The notes under the pieces are model-generated. The model ran no database searches, was not told where the DNA came from, and saw only the letters and a list, made by a program, of their open reading frames with translations. 64,000 bases of DNA from Urechis unicinctus. Lineage: Eukaryota; Annelida; Polychaeta; Xenopneusta; Urechidae. Within the stretch, counting starts at the first letter, position 1. The number at the start of each line of letters is the position of its first letter. Both the position numbers and the translations under genes were made by a program. Location: positions 47,769,656-47,833,655 of the forward strand of contig CM067356.1 in NCBI GenBank assembly GCA_034190875.2, given 5' to 3'. Positions 37,331-47,538 of the stretch are shown here, piece by piece.

Positions 37331-37966
37331 CATTGTTGAAAGCGACGGTAATCTCCAATATCATCATTACGTTTTGCAACCGGTTTCGAGCTTTGTTGAT
37401 CGCCTCCGTGTCTCTGTGCGGGGCATTGCAAGATCGGTATAAATTCCAATTTTTTTTGCCATGTTTTTGCGATCTTCTTCAAAAGCAATATAGAAAGTCT
37501 AAATATTTGCTATCTATGATTCAAAAATGATAATTAAGATTAACAGTGGGCCATTAGAAAGTGTCAATGTTCGAACCTGTAAGAAAAGCGCATCAATTTG
37601 CCGGCTTAAGCTTTGCTCTGAAGCTGACATGACGTCAGAGCAGAGGACCACGGTCACCAGGTCAGTATTACGAACCAGTCCGCTAGAGGGGGCAGTTCGC
37701 TTCCCGTCAAACAGAGACTGTCGAGAATGGCTATCCACATAAACCAGATGCCGACACCTCTACATAATAATGTATTCATCACGAACGAACCATCACGCGA
37801 TCGTCCCGAACGTGGTCATAACGCCAATGAATAGATGTGGTGAAACGCTAGAGGGAGCAGAGCATGCGGCTCAGTCCCAATGGACAACTCCTATATTTGA
37901 CGCTAGTTCCCACCCGAAATCAAAAATTTGAAATAAAACTTAGCTGAATAGCTGATAACTCCTTAA

Positions 37967-37984
37967 AGGCCCGGTCACACAGCC
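37967..37984 (+). repeat. Left terminal inverted repeat of the Harbinger element
   Basis: 18 bp, AGGCCCGGTCACACAGCC, directly preceded by the TAA target duplication. It differs from the right TIR by one base. Confidence 0.95.
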
Positions 37985-38450
37985 CTCCACGGGCGTATCG
38001 CGGCCGAATCACGGCCAAAAATTTCTGCCCGTGAAGCAGACGCTGTTGGACGCTTTGAAGTCGCGATAAAGACGCGATACAGCCATACTTTACCCGTCGT
38101 TACACGCGGTAAGAAATTCACACGCGGTTGGCCGCGCGAAAAAGTTTTGGGCTGCCCAAAAATTTAGACCGCGGGTAATCGCGGGCGGTACACGTGGTAC
38201 ACACGCGGTAAAGACGCGGTACAGACGCGGAACGAACGTGCTAGGACGTGCTACGGCCGCGGTTAAGACGTGGTTACACGCGGTAGGACGCGAAATTTTA
38301 GCGGGTAATCGCGGGTGGAGCACGGTCATAGCACGTTTGTTCCGCGTCTGTACCGCGTTGTTATCACGTGCATTAGCGTGTGTACCGCGTGTAAGCACGG
38401 ACAAACGCCTTTCTCCGCGTAAACAGCGCGCCCCAATACCGGCCTAATCA
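37985..38450. promoter_or_regulatory. Left subterminal repeat region of the Harbinger element
   Basis: GC-rich stretch with many copies on both strands of ACGCGGTA, CGCGGGTAATCGCGGG and TACACGCGG. Harbinger Myb-like proteins are known to bind subterminal repeats, so these are candidate binding sites (inference). Confidence 0.7.
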
Positions 38451-38528
38451 CGTTCAATTGCGTCTTGTACACGTCCCAAATACGATTGTCCACGGCCTAA
38501 TCGCGTCCGTACAACGTCTGATTTTAGG

Positions 38529-38537
38529 TATATAAAA
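38529..38537 (+). promoter_or_regulatory. TATA box of the transposase gene
   Basis: TATATAAAA lies 62 bp upstream of the ATG at 38591 and downstream of the subterminal repeats. A start site about 30 bp downstream, near 38560, would place the upstream ATG (38546) outside the transcript. Confidence 0.7.
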
Positions 38538-38590
38538 AGCGCGATTTGCCGAGCATTCGTCAGTTGTGCTCCAGACGTCAAGGGGTGAAC

Positions 38591-39898
38591 ATGGATCCCC
38601 GTCACCGTAATGACCTCGTCTTGCTGCTCCAGCAGCATCAGAACCAAGTGGTACAGGTCCATCAGCTCCTCATTGACAGAAGAAGACGAAGGAGGAGGAG
38701 GAGGGTGGTCCGGAACATCTGGGTGCGCGACTGGATTGGCAGGAGACCTGAGCTGGGGCTGTACGATCGTCTCATGGTGGAGCTCCGTAATGAAGATCCA
38801 AGGGCCTTCCAGAACTTCATGAGAATGCCACCTGCCATGTTCGATGAAATTGTGCAGAGACTGACACCAGCCCTTACCAAGGAGACCACCAACTGGCGAG
38901 CACCCCTTGATCCAGGCCTGAAGTTTGCCCTCACCCTGAGGCACCTTGCTTCTGGCGCCAAGTACCGTGAGATGCAGTATGGCTGGAGGGTCCCTCACAC
39001 CACCATCAGTCTGGTGTTGCGCGAAGTGTGTGCGGCCATCGTCGAGGAGTTCCGTGATGAGCTGCTCGCGCCACCACAGACTGCTGCAGAGTGGCGTCAG
39101 ATTAGTGACAATTGGATGAACAGTTGGAACTTTCCGCATGTCATTGGTGCAATAGACGGCAAGCACATTGCCTGTAAATCTCCTGCCAACACTGGGTCCG
39201 ACTACTTCAACTACAAGGGCTTCTTCAGTGTCATCCTCCTGGCAGTCGTCACATCTGACTACAAGTTCCTCTGGATAGACGTCAGCGGCAAGGGGTCTTC
39301 GTCTGATGCCCACATCTACAATGCAAGTGATTTCAGAGAGGGTCTCCAGAACAATGACATTATTGGGTTCCCACAGCCTGATCCTCTCCCAGGTGACACT
39401 GAGGATATACCTTACTTTCTGGTGGGAGATGATGCTTTCGCACTCCGGACCTACATGATGAAGCCGTATGGTAACAAGGACATGACCAGGAAGCAGAGGA
39501 TATTCAACTATAGACTCTCGCGAGCCAGAAGGGTAGTTGAGAATTCGTTTGGCATCCTTGCCAACCGATTTCAAGTTCTCCTGACTACCATGATGCATGA
39601 AGCTGACACTGTGAGGCTCCTGGTCAAGGCGTGTGTACTCCTCCTCCTCCACCTGATGAGAACACGTTACCCGGTGATGCAGAACAGACTGGTGGATTTC
39701 GAGCGTCCAAATGGAGCCCTGGTGCCTGGTGCCTGGCGTGCAGGCAGGAACCTTGACGACACGAGACCTGACCGAGTACCAGGAAACAATAGAGATTTCA
39801 GGATAGCCAAGGCTCAGAGGAACCTCATCATGGAGTGGTGCAACTCACCGGCTGGAAGGGTTCCATGGCAGGATGACATGCTCCTACCCCGTTTCTAG
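38591..39898 (+). CDS. Harbinger transposase (HARBI1-like DDE nuclease), 435 aa
   Basis: Catalyses cut-and-paste transposition of the element. It is a single open exon. I chose the ATG at 38591 (MDPRHRND) over the in-frame ATG at 38546, because the TATA box at 38529 predicts transcription starting between them. In the 435-residue numbering, an Arg-rich run is at 30-38 and a helix-turn-helix-like segment at about 115-150. The catalytic triad motifs are GAIDGKH (Asp189), VGDDAF (Asp280) and VVENSFG (Glu317). The SGKGSSSDAHIYN motif, typical of the family, is also present. Length is normal for the family and no stop or frameshift is seen. The stop codon lies in the first unit of a 60-bp tandem duplication. 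A polyadenylation signal is at 40182. Confidence 0.95.
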   Translation: MDPRHRNDLVLLLQQHQNQVVQVHQLLIDRRRRRRRRRVVRNIWVRDWIGRRPELGLYDRLMVELRNEDPRAFQNFMRMPPAMFDEIVQRLTPALTKETTNWRAPLDPGLKFALTLRHLASGAKYREMQYGWRVPHTTISLVLREVCAAIVEEFRDELLAPPQTAAEWRQISDNWMNSWNFPHVIGAIDGKHIACKSPANTGSDYFNYKGFFSVILLAVVTSDYKFLWIDVSGKGSSSDAHIYNASDFREGLQNNDIIGFPQPDPLPGDTEDIPYFLVGDDAFALRTYMMKPYGNKDMTRKQRIFNYRLSRARRVVENSFGILANRFQVLLTTMMHEADTVRLLVKACVLLLLHLMRTRYPVMQNRLVDFERPNGALVPGAWRAGRNLDDTRPDRVPGNNRDFRIAKAQRNLIMEWCNSPAGRVPWQDDMLLPRF

Positions 39899-40010
39899 TT
39901 ATTGTGACAGTGACACTGTTATTGTGATTGATCATGCTATGGAGTATGCAGTTTCTAATTATTGTGAATGTGACAATGTTATTGTGATTGCTCATGCTAT
40001 GGAGCTGTGA
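39891..40010. repeat. 60-bp tandem duplication spanning the transposase stop
   Basis: Two exact-length 60-bp units (39891-39950 and 39951-40010), both beginning GTTTCTA and both containing GTTATTGTGATTG and CATGCTATGGAG. The first includes the TAG stop. Confidence 0.93.
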
Positions 40011-40181
40011 CATTTAATCTATGAACTGATGATGGTTAAACTAAGGATTATTCTACAATTGTTATAACATGAATGTATAATATGATGTCGAATTGCTGTA
40101 TAATATATTTTATTTATATTAAATTTTATTTGATTGTTTGTGTGTTTGTGTTGGGGGTGGTGGAAATATAAGAAAACAAGA

Positions 40182-40187
40182 AATAAA
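40182..40187 (+). terminator. Polyadenylation signal of the transposase gene
   Basis: AATAAA about 285 bp after the stop codon. The minus-strand gene ends nearby (its TTTATT signals are at about 40325-40335 on the plus strand), so the two transcripts probably converge or overlap. Confidence 0.55.
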
Positions 40188-40525
40188 AATTGGATTAAAA
40201 TTATTATCTTCTGTACTTTGTAGAAGATAAATGTCTTAATCTAACTTTTATTTCTTGTCATTTGAAATTTACTAATATTTTTATTGTAATAGTTTTTCAT
40301 TTTTATTACACACAATTCACACACTTTATTTTATTTACCTAGGAAACACAAACAAATGTTAACAATTTAACAACAGTACAACTTTATTATTATATCAAAG
40401 TTATCAAAAGCAGTGAAGTTAACAGCAAGGCATACATATAGCCAATCGTCCACAGCCTAAAAACACAGTAATATAAAGATATCACAAATCAGTCACAAAA
40501 TCACAAATCAGTCACAAAGCACACA

Positions 40526-43002
40526 CTACTCCGTAGCATCCGAGGAGGTCTCATCAGCCTGACTGACCTGACTGGCTTGGTCCCCTGAGGCAACGTGAGG
40601 TCTTGCTTGGCCAGGTGAAGTTGTGGAAAGGTTCGGGGTGTTGAGAGTTCCCTGAGAGGTCTGAGAGAGCCTCCCCATACCACTATCCATTAAGTTCCAC
40701 TCCTCACCAATGGTAGAGGCCAAAAGCCTTCCCACAGATTCAGCTGATTCCCTGGTACGGCGTGGAGTCTGTAGTGGTTGCTGGGTAACCTGCTGGTGCT
40801 GCTGCTGGGGAAGCTGCTGCTGCTGCTGGGGAACCTGCTGCTGCTGATAACCACCACCATACTGCCAGTTGCTCCACTGGTCGTAGTTGGCCTGGGGCTG
40901 GTAGTACTGCTGCTGCTTGAAGTAGGTCTGACTGCAGTAGGGTTGTGAGGAGGCTGTGCAGGCTGCTGGTGCAGACGCTGAGGGGCCCGGTCTGGCCCAT
41001 GATGAAGAAGGCCCTTGAGTGTCACGGCTGCTGTCACGTTGACCCTGTCCTCCCTCACGCATAATATCCGTGATGAGCTCCTTCATGACAGAGTACTGCT
41101 CCTGGGGAGCAGTGCGGAGCGTATCAGACACATAGCGGATGAAGGCCTCTCGGTCTGACTGAGCCTGAGACCTCTCCTCCAGCAGCTTCTCCAGCAGTGC
41201 CTGGTTGGCCTTCATGGTAGAACGCAGTTCCTGCATCCAGCTCTCCTCCTCTAGGCTCTCCTCATCCCTCCTCCTCCTCTTGCGCCGGCGACTAGACGTG
41301 GTCGAGCCCTGCTCCGCTGCTGCCAATTCCATCTCTTCCAGGATGTTGGACTGGCTTTCCACGGAGTCATGAGTTTCCAGCCAGGGCAGTGCATGGGAGG
41401 TCGAGGCAGCAGCAGATGCAGCAGACGAGGCAGTAGCATTAGCAGAGGGGGCACGTGGCAGACTGACGAGGGTGTCTGGAGCCTCAGTGGGGATCGAACC
41501 TGAAACAAGTTAAACATTTGTTTAATATGATGGCATTGACATTTTGCATTAAAACATGTTAAAGCATTGTATACATTTAATCACTTCAACAATTTTTTGG
41601 AATATACTTTTGGAATATAGTTTTGAAATTTAGTTTTTGAATAAAGTTAAATGAAGTTTAATAAACTTTATTATTATATAGTTTACTGAAGCGAACAAAT
41701 ATATTAAATGTCTTTACAAAAATAAACAAATTAAGGCAAATTTGTCAAAAATTTATACAATAAAATTACTATATTTAACTATTTTATTGAAATTTCAAAA
41801 CTTTTCAAATAAATGTAATGACATGTACTTACTTTTGTAGAAGGCAATGTTCTTCAGCACCCACTTGTCCCTATCCGTCAACAGCTTTGTTGCCTGGCCA
41901 CTCGTCTTCTTGGATAGCTTTACGTACCAATCTTTAACGTTCTTCCACCAGTTCTGCAGATGCTTGAACGTGACCCCGATCTCTTGTGCCTTCATCTCCC
42001 ACGCTGACTTCTTCTTATGGTAATCCTTGGTGCTCCGGAGCCAAAGGTAAGAGTTGCCCTGAAGCCACTCAACCAGATCCTGCTGTACCTCGTCGGGGAG
42101 ACTCCAAGCTTGCTTGGGAGCACCATCAGCCTTCCTCTTGCCCTTGCCCTTGCCCTTCTGCTTTTTGCGACCTGGCTCTTGCTCCTCCTCCTCCTTTTCC
42201 TCCTCCTCCTCTTGACGTGGGGTGGGTTCCGGGGATTTCGGAGAACCAGGCTCTTCCGACACAGGATCCTCCTCCTCCACTCGCATGGCGCCCTCCCCAG
42301 TGTTGGCAGCGGGTGTGGTCACAGGGGTGGTGGTGGCAGCAGTGGTGGTGGCAGCAGATGTAACACCTGAAAAGGCAGAATAATAAAAGTATTTTTTAAT
42401 AAACAATAATCGTTTATAAAAAAATATACATACAAATAATAATTTTTTGGGGGGGATAATTTCTTCAGCGACATGCTTTTCATTCCAAATTTGGCACACG
42501 AGATAAAATATCCTCCCATTAAATTGTTTCTAATCACAGTATGCATTGCACGTTACTCAAAATTAATAGTGTACACAAAATAAATTTAAAAAAAGATTTC
42601 CTACTGCTATCTTCTATAATGCATAACAACTTTTTTCTTTAAATGAATGAATTTTGAACGAACAGTGGTCCACCATTCCTTGACGAAGATTTAAAAATTT
42701 TAAAAATTATAACATAAATTGTACTCACCATCAAGAGATTCTTCCTCCTCTTCAACTAGACTGGCAGCTCTTGGACTGACAGCAGGACTGGCCTCGACCT
42801 CGCCACGAGCACTCGGAACTTCGGCAGCAGAGTGGACGACAGCTTGCACCTCCACTGTGACTCCTGCCTTGGGCTTCTTGGCGGCCTCCACTGGCACTGG
42901 GCTGCCTTCATCTGCTGCCTTCGCCCTCGGCTTCTTGCTCGCACGCTGCTTCTTCTTCTTCTTGGCCGGGGAACTCGACGTGGGCTTCTTCTTCGGTGCC
43001 AT
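40526..43002 (-). CDS. Harbinger second protein (Myb/SANT-like), three exons, 593 aa
   Basis: DNA-binding partner that in this superfamily brings the transposase to the nucleus and the transposon ends. Exons on the minus strand: 43002-42729, 42366-41833 and 41499-40526. The introns have donors GTGAGT and GTAAGT, with TTTTCAG and GTTTCAG acceptors. All junctions are phase 1 and the joined 1782 nt is open. Residues 1-20 are Lys/Ser-rich (MAPKKKP..), and acidic and KGKGKGKRK tracts precede a trihelix/MADF-like Myb domain at about 180-245 (Trp-rich: VEWLQGN.. YLWLRSTKD.. LQNWWKNVKDWY). Exon 3 has a predicted nuclear signal RRRKRRRR (about 340), a helical segment, and a Gln-rich region at about 463-513. 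TATA-like TATAATAAA lies at 43063-43073 in the same orientation. Confidence 0.9.
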
Positions 43003-43039
43003 AGCTTGATCTTCACGGGACTGTGTCTTGAGCGGTTAT

Positions 43040-43256
43040 GATTTCTACAGCCCGGTTCGGCTGCTTTATTATACCCGTGGTAGGCCGCGGTACCGCCGCG
43101 CTTCACCCGCGATAAGGACGCGGAACAGTCGCCGGCGTCTGTTCCGCGGGCATACCACGGGTAAACCGCGGGTAAGCCAATTTTGCACATTTTCCACCAC
43201 GGGCAACCGCGGGTAAAAAAAAATCGCGAAATTTTACCAGCGATACAGACGCGAAA
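43040..43256. promoter_or_regulatory. Right subterminal repeat region and promoter of the minus-strand Harbinger gene
   Basis: Repeated CGCGGGTA, CCGCGGTA and GACGCGGAACAG motifs echo the left subterminal block in inverted orientation. A TATA-like box for the minus-strand gene lies at about 43063-43073. Confidence 0.65.
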
Positions 43257-43274
43257 GGCTGTGTGACCAGGCCT
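43257..43274 (-). repeat. Right terminal inverted repeat of the Harbinger element
   Basis: GGCTGTGTGACCAGGCCT, the inverse of the left TIR with one mismatch, directly followed by the TAA target duplication. Confidence 0.95.
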
Positions 43275-43277
43275 TAA

Positions 43278-44055
43278 GATCGACAGATTACTTTTGAAAC
43301 GCGCACTAAGAGTTACCAACAACAAGGACACACGCTTGTCCCGCCCACGCTTGTCCCGCCCACAGGCTGTGAGCGCGATACGAACCCGGATGCGCCACCG
43401 GACGGAGACGTTACTCGCCGTGTCAGGTTACAGACGTAGCACTCGACGCGCATCCCTGAAGACGAGCTACATCTCGGGGGATGTGAATAGTGTATCAGTT
43501 GTCTCCCTCTACAAACGTTATCCGAGCAATTCCAACGCTAATCGAAAGCTATCCTGCTGGTCTAGTCACTGTAAGTAACTTATTCATTTTCAATTTTATG
43601 AAACCCTTCCTAAAAGCTAAGGCGTCGTCATGCATGAGCCGTGCCGTACGAGTCCGTACTTCCAGCACCGGGTTGTCATAAGATTCCCCGGTGTGACATG
43701 CTGTCTGTACGCTGGTACGCCATCTTTCATGCTCATATGGACATGTTAGTGGTGTAAATCTAAAACGCGCGTAGATTGTTTTGTAACGCCACCGACGCAC
43801 ATGCCGGATTGACTGCCTACGTGGGTGATGTCGGGGGTGATGTATGGTGCTGCGTTATTTTGTCTCCCCACCCCAGCCCACTATTGGCTCTGAGTGATTA
43901 ACTGGCGACTATTTCTTATTACAGGTTGCTGAGACCGTTTGCTGCACTTTATCAAGCTATTCCTGTCCGGTTTAATGCCATTTGATCCGAGACAACACCC
44001 GATAGCAGAGCTTATCTGATACAAGTGTAAAAGATCTGTTTAACAGAGGCAGTAT
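43278..44055. other. Right flank of the transposon, no supported gene
   Basis: Short open frames on both strands around 43294-43800 show no recognisable family. Confidence 0.5.
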
Positions 44056-44745
44056 TTATGCTGCAACCCATTAAGCTGTTCTTGAGAGAGTAGGTGTATG
44101 TCAACTCATTAGGCTGTTCGCTGGAGACAATGTGTAATTGTCACCCCGGTTGAGGGTTTCATGAGAAGTAATGTGTATGTCAGCTCATTAAGCTGTTCGT
44201 GAGAAGCACTGTGTGTGTATAACCCCATTAAGCAGCAAATGATAAGCAATGTTTCAGCTCATTAAGCTGGTCGTGAGAAGCAATGTGTATATGCCAGCAC
44301 ATTAAGCTGGTCGTGAGAAGCAATGTGTATGTGCCAGCACATTAAGCTGCTCGTGAGAAGTAATGTGTATGTGTCAGCACATTAAGCTGCTCGTGAGAAG
44401 TAATGTGTATGTGGCAGCACATTAAGCTGCTCGTGAGAAGTAATGTGTATGTGTCAGCTCATTAAGCTGCTAATGAGAATTAATGTGTATGTGTCAGCAC
44501 ATTAAGCTGCTAATGAGAAGTAATGTGTATATGCCAGCACATTAAGCTGCTCGTGAGAAGTAATGTGTATGTGTCAGCACATTAAGCTGCTAATGAGAAG
44601 TAATGTGTATGTGTCAGCACATTAAGCTGCTAATGAGAAGTAATGTGTATATGCCAGCACATTAAGCTGCTCGTGAGAAGTAATGTGTATGTGTCAGCAC
44701 ATTAAGCTGCTAATGAGTAGTTATGTGTATGTGTCAGCACATTAA
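44056..44745. repeat. Minisatellite, 40-bp unit, about 17 copies
   Basis: Consensus ATTAAGCTGCTCGTGAGAAG then TAATGTGTATGTGTCAGCAC. Left copies are divergent and central copies (about 44280-44720) are nearly identical. Variants TCGTGAG and TAATGAG alternate in blocks, suggesting higher-order amplification. Confidence 0.95.
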
Positions 44746-45324
44746 ACGCTTCAAGGGAGACGATTACCGTCTTCATGAGAGTCAATACTCTCGAGTCAAC
44801 GCTTCTTATGGAGGCTGTGTGGCCAGGGTAAAAAAACATTGATTCCATAGCTGCCCTGCCATTGTTCAACTGCAATTGACTTCCAATACATTTGTCCTTA
44901 CAATACATCACTGATAATTATTAAAAGAATTAAGCGAACTGGCTGAAATGATCTTGGTTGGTTAGCTATTCTTAGCTGTTCCATGCGGTCACAATGCGAT
45001 TAGATTATTTCATCGTAATTCCATCTTGCCCATAGTTTTGTCAAGGTGTACCAATGTGTCCGGAGGCCTGGGTTCTCAGCACGGCAAAGCTGAAAAACAA
45101 ATCAACATTATAATGTTCTAATCCATTGGATATTTTGTATACGTATAACAGATCCCGGCGGAAACGACCTATCATGAGCAGTCTTTGTTCTAGTGAGATT
45201 AAGTGTATTTGTCCATTTAACTGCTATTGAGAGATATTGTGCGTATGTCAGCATGTTAAGCTGTTCATGGACGGCAAAGTGCGTGTGTTCTCTTCTTTTA
45301 GTATCTCCTCGTCGAAATTCATGA

Positions 45325-45465
45325 AAGCAACAGGTGTCTTGCCCGTTATGATTATTTTTCTTCCAGTACCGTCAACAGGTGTCTTTTCCGTTATGATTCT
45401 TTTTCGCCCAATACCGGCAACAGGTGTCGCGCCCGTTATGATTCTCTTCCGTTCAGTCACGTCGC
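45325..45465. repeat. Tandem repeat, about 51 bp x 3
   Basis: Three units share CAACAGGTGTC, CCGTTATGATT and TTTTCnnCCAnTACCG. Open frames across it are artefacts of the repeat. Confidence 0.85.
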
Positions 45466-47458
45466 CGGTGACGCATCCATTAAGATTAACTTCCAGAAGA
45501 TGCTTACTTATGATTCAACCCTTAGGTGTCATAACAAAGCTCGAGTATCTCTATCCACGTTATTTGATGTCAAAAGATAAGGGGACTTTTAACGTTAAAT
45601 AACGTTCACCGCATACATTTCCTATGAATAGCGAACAAAGGCCGGTGTTTTTCCGACGATCTGTTTTCTAACCGCGATTAAAAGCATCAAACTCGCCGCA
45701 TTATCAGGTCTATCTTTGATCTGAGCATAAAACACATTGGAAAAGTGAAATGAGATAATAACTTTTTTGATTCATGCGTTTCCTAACTCAAGGAACACCT
45801 TCTAGGAAGTCTGTAATTACTAAAAGATAATCTGTAATATGTCACCACGAGAGGAAATACTGCGGCTACCAGATTAAACGCCACGTGCGTGTAGTTGTAT
45901 GTTTTCACCTATACCAGGTAAATCACCTTACTTTGGGTCGTAAACCCTGACCAATATTACACGTGCAGGTACCTGAATTAGGAGATCGGCCGTTCAATCA
46001 AAATAATAGGTGGGGTGGGATTTGGGAGGTAGGGAGTTAGTTTTCTGTACCAGCAGGTGACCCCGGTGGGTGTGTCTACATGATATGAGGGTGCAGGTGC
46101 AACGTTTCCTGGTGATTCGGGATAGACTGGATGTAGAGTACTTAACACAACATGTATTTTATACGTACCTGTAATTATTCCCTGTGTTATGACACCTGCA
46201 TGCCAATCTCCAGGTGAGGCTTAACTTGTCAAAGGTAAAGAGGGAGGTACTGTTTTCTTTATGATGCTTGAGTTGCTAATATACGGTCGTCACTGAGAGG
46301 TGGGGAATAACTCTCTCCTCTGAGTCTGCTCGCAACCACTTACAAAACACTTTCCTCTCTGGTTGTTGGCGCTTACACACAGACTAATGTAGAAAAAAAA
46401 ATCCGCCCTCATTCGACTCAACACAAACTACAAAACATATATTCTGCGCATTATACCATTACCTGCTTAAACCAGTAGGAATTCCATTCTATATAGACCC
46501 CTGCGGCTTACGTCTGTTTGCCAACATCAAACATTTGGTTAAGTTCCTAATCTCTATAATATTCTAAAGTTGTAGCTAGCTGCGATATGTGTGTTGGCGA
46601 GTGTGCTTGAAACCTGCCCAACTATGCGCGCAATTACTCAAAAGCAGGCGTGATTGATGAATATAGAAAGTGTTGTTTTCAGTCGTTTGAAGAGTATTGA
46701 CGATTGGCAGAAGCGTCTGCAGGAAAATGCCATGAATAAGCAAAATAAAACCCATAAAGTAATTTTACGAGGGTTCGATTCATTAAGGGTCTCAAAATAA
46801 TAATAAAAATAAGTTCTGACCTTTCCCTGGCTGATATTCGGGAAATGCTTCTATAAATTATCGTATTTCTGTGACGTAGCATTCGTCAAGTGAACGACAG
46901 CGTCTGTTATTGAGAAGGTGTATTTTAGGTTTGGAATTCGCTTGGAGAACGTCTTGAGGATTATCGAGGAAGTGTGGTTTTGTCAATAAGATAAACAGGT
47001 GGTCTGTGGGGGGGGGTGAGTCAGCGTGACGTCACCTCCCAACGTGTCACCAACATTCCCGACTTCCCCACTTCCTGCCATAGCGCACTCGCAATAATGA
47101 TGAACAAAGACCCGAGTCATTCGCGATGGCGAAACTTGATTTTTTGAAACTGGCGCGTGGGCAATGGGTTTTGGTACATTCCTTCGCATCTTGTTATCAT
47201 TATTCTTCCAAGGGGCCGTCTCCAAACACTGTAACATGAGCTCTTCCCCGCGAAAATATTCACACGTGTTGGTGAAAGTTAAACTAAATTCTTTTCGGGA
47301 TCACCTTATGTATTGTTTAAGCGTCATTCCATTCCAAATTCATTTATATGCCGATTGTAACTGGAGCTGTATTTAGGAAGTACATGAGGGAACCAGTTAT
47401 TTTGTTTATAACAGACCGACAGTTGATCACAGGTGTTATAGAAACGCTTCGTTCTACA
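45466..47458. other. Region without a supported gene
   Basis: AT-rich sequence with several short open frames and no recognisable exon, RNA gene or element. Confidence 0.5.
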
Positions 47459-47538
47459 TTACTCAGTCTAAGGCAGCTGATTAGTCTCAGGCAGCTGATT
47501 AGTCTCAGGCAGCTGATTAGTCTCAGGCAGCTGATTAG
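47459..47538. repeat. Short tandem repeat, 18 bp x 4
   Basis: Perfect repeats of AGTCTCAGGCAGCTGATT. Each unit contains CAGCTG. Confidence 0.95.

Larger units (their letters stand above)
37967..43274. mobile_element. Complete PIF/Harbinger DNA transposon, 5308 bp
   Basis: The termini are 18-bp inverted repeats (AGGCCCGGTCACACAGCC at 37967-37984; its inverse with one mismatch at 43257-43274). TAA flanks both sides (37964-37966 and 43275-43277), matching the 3-bp TWA target duplication of this superfamily. Inside are the two genes expected of an autonomous Harbinger: a DDE transposase on the plus strand and a Myb/SANT-like protein gene on the minus strand, arranged tail to tail. Both frames are intact. 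GC-rich subterminal blocks with repeated ACGCGG/CGCGGGTA motifs lie inside each TIR. Intact ends and genes suggest recent activity. Confidence 0.95.

Noticed and set aside
38546-38590. Upstream in-frame ATG of the transposase
   Set aside because: It lies only 9 bp after the TATA box, upstream of the likely transcription start, so the ATG at 38591 is preferred.
38444-39652. 402-codon minus-strand open frame
   Set aside because: It is the exact antisense shadow of the transposase, with no domain of its own.
44056-44745. CRISPR-like array
   Set aside because: Repeats are head-to-tail without unique spacers, and the genome is eukaryotic; it is a minisatellite.
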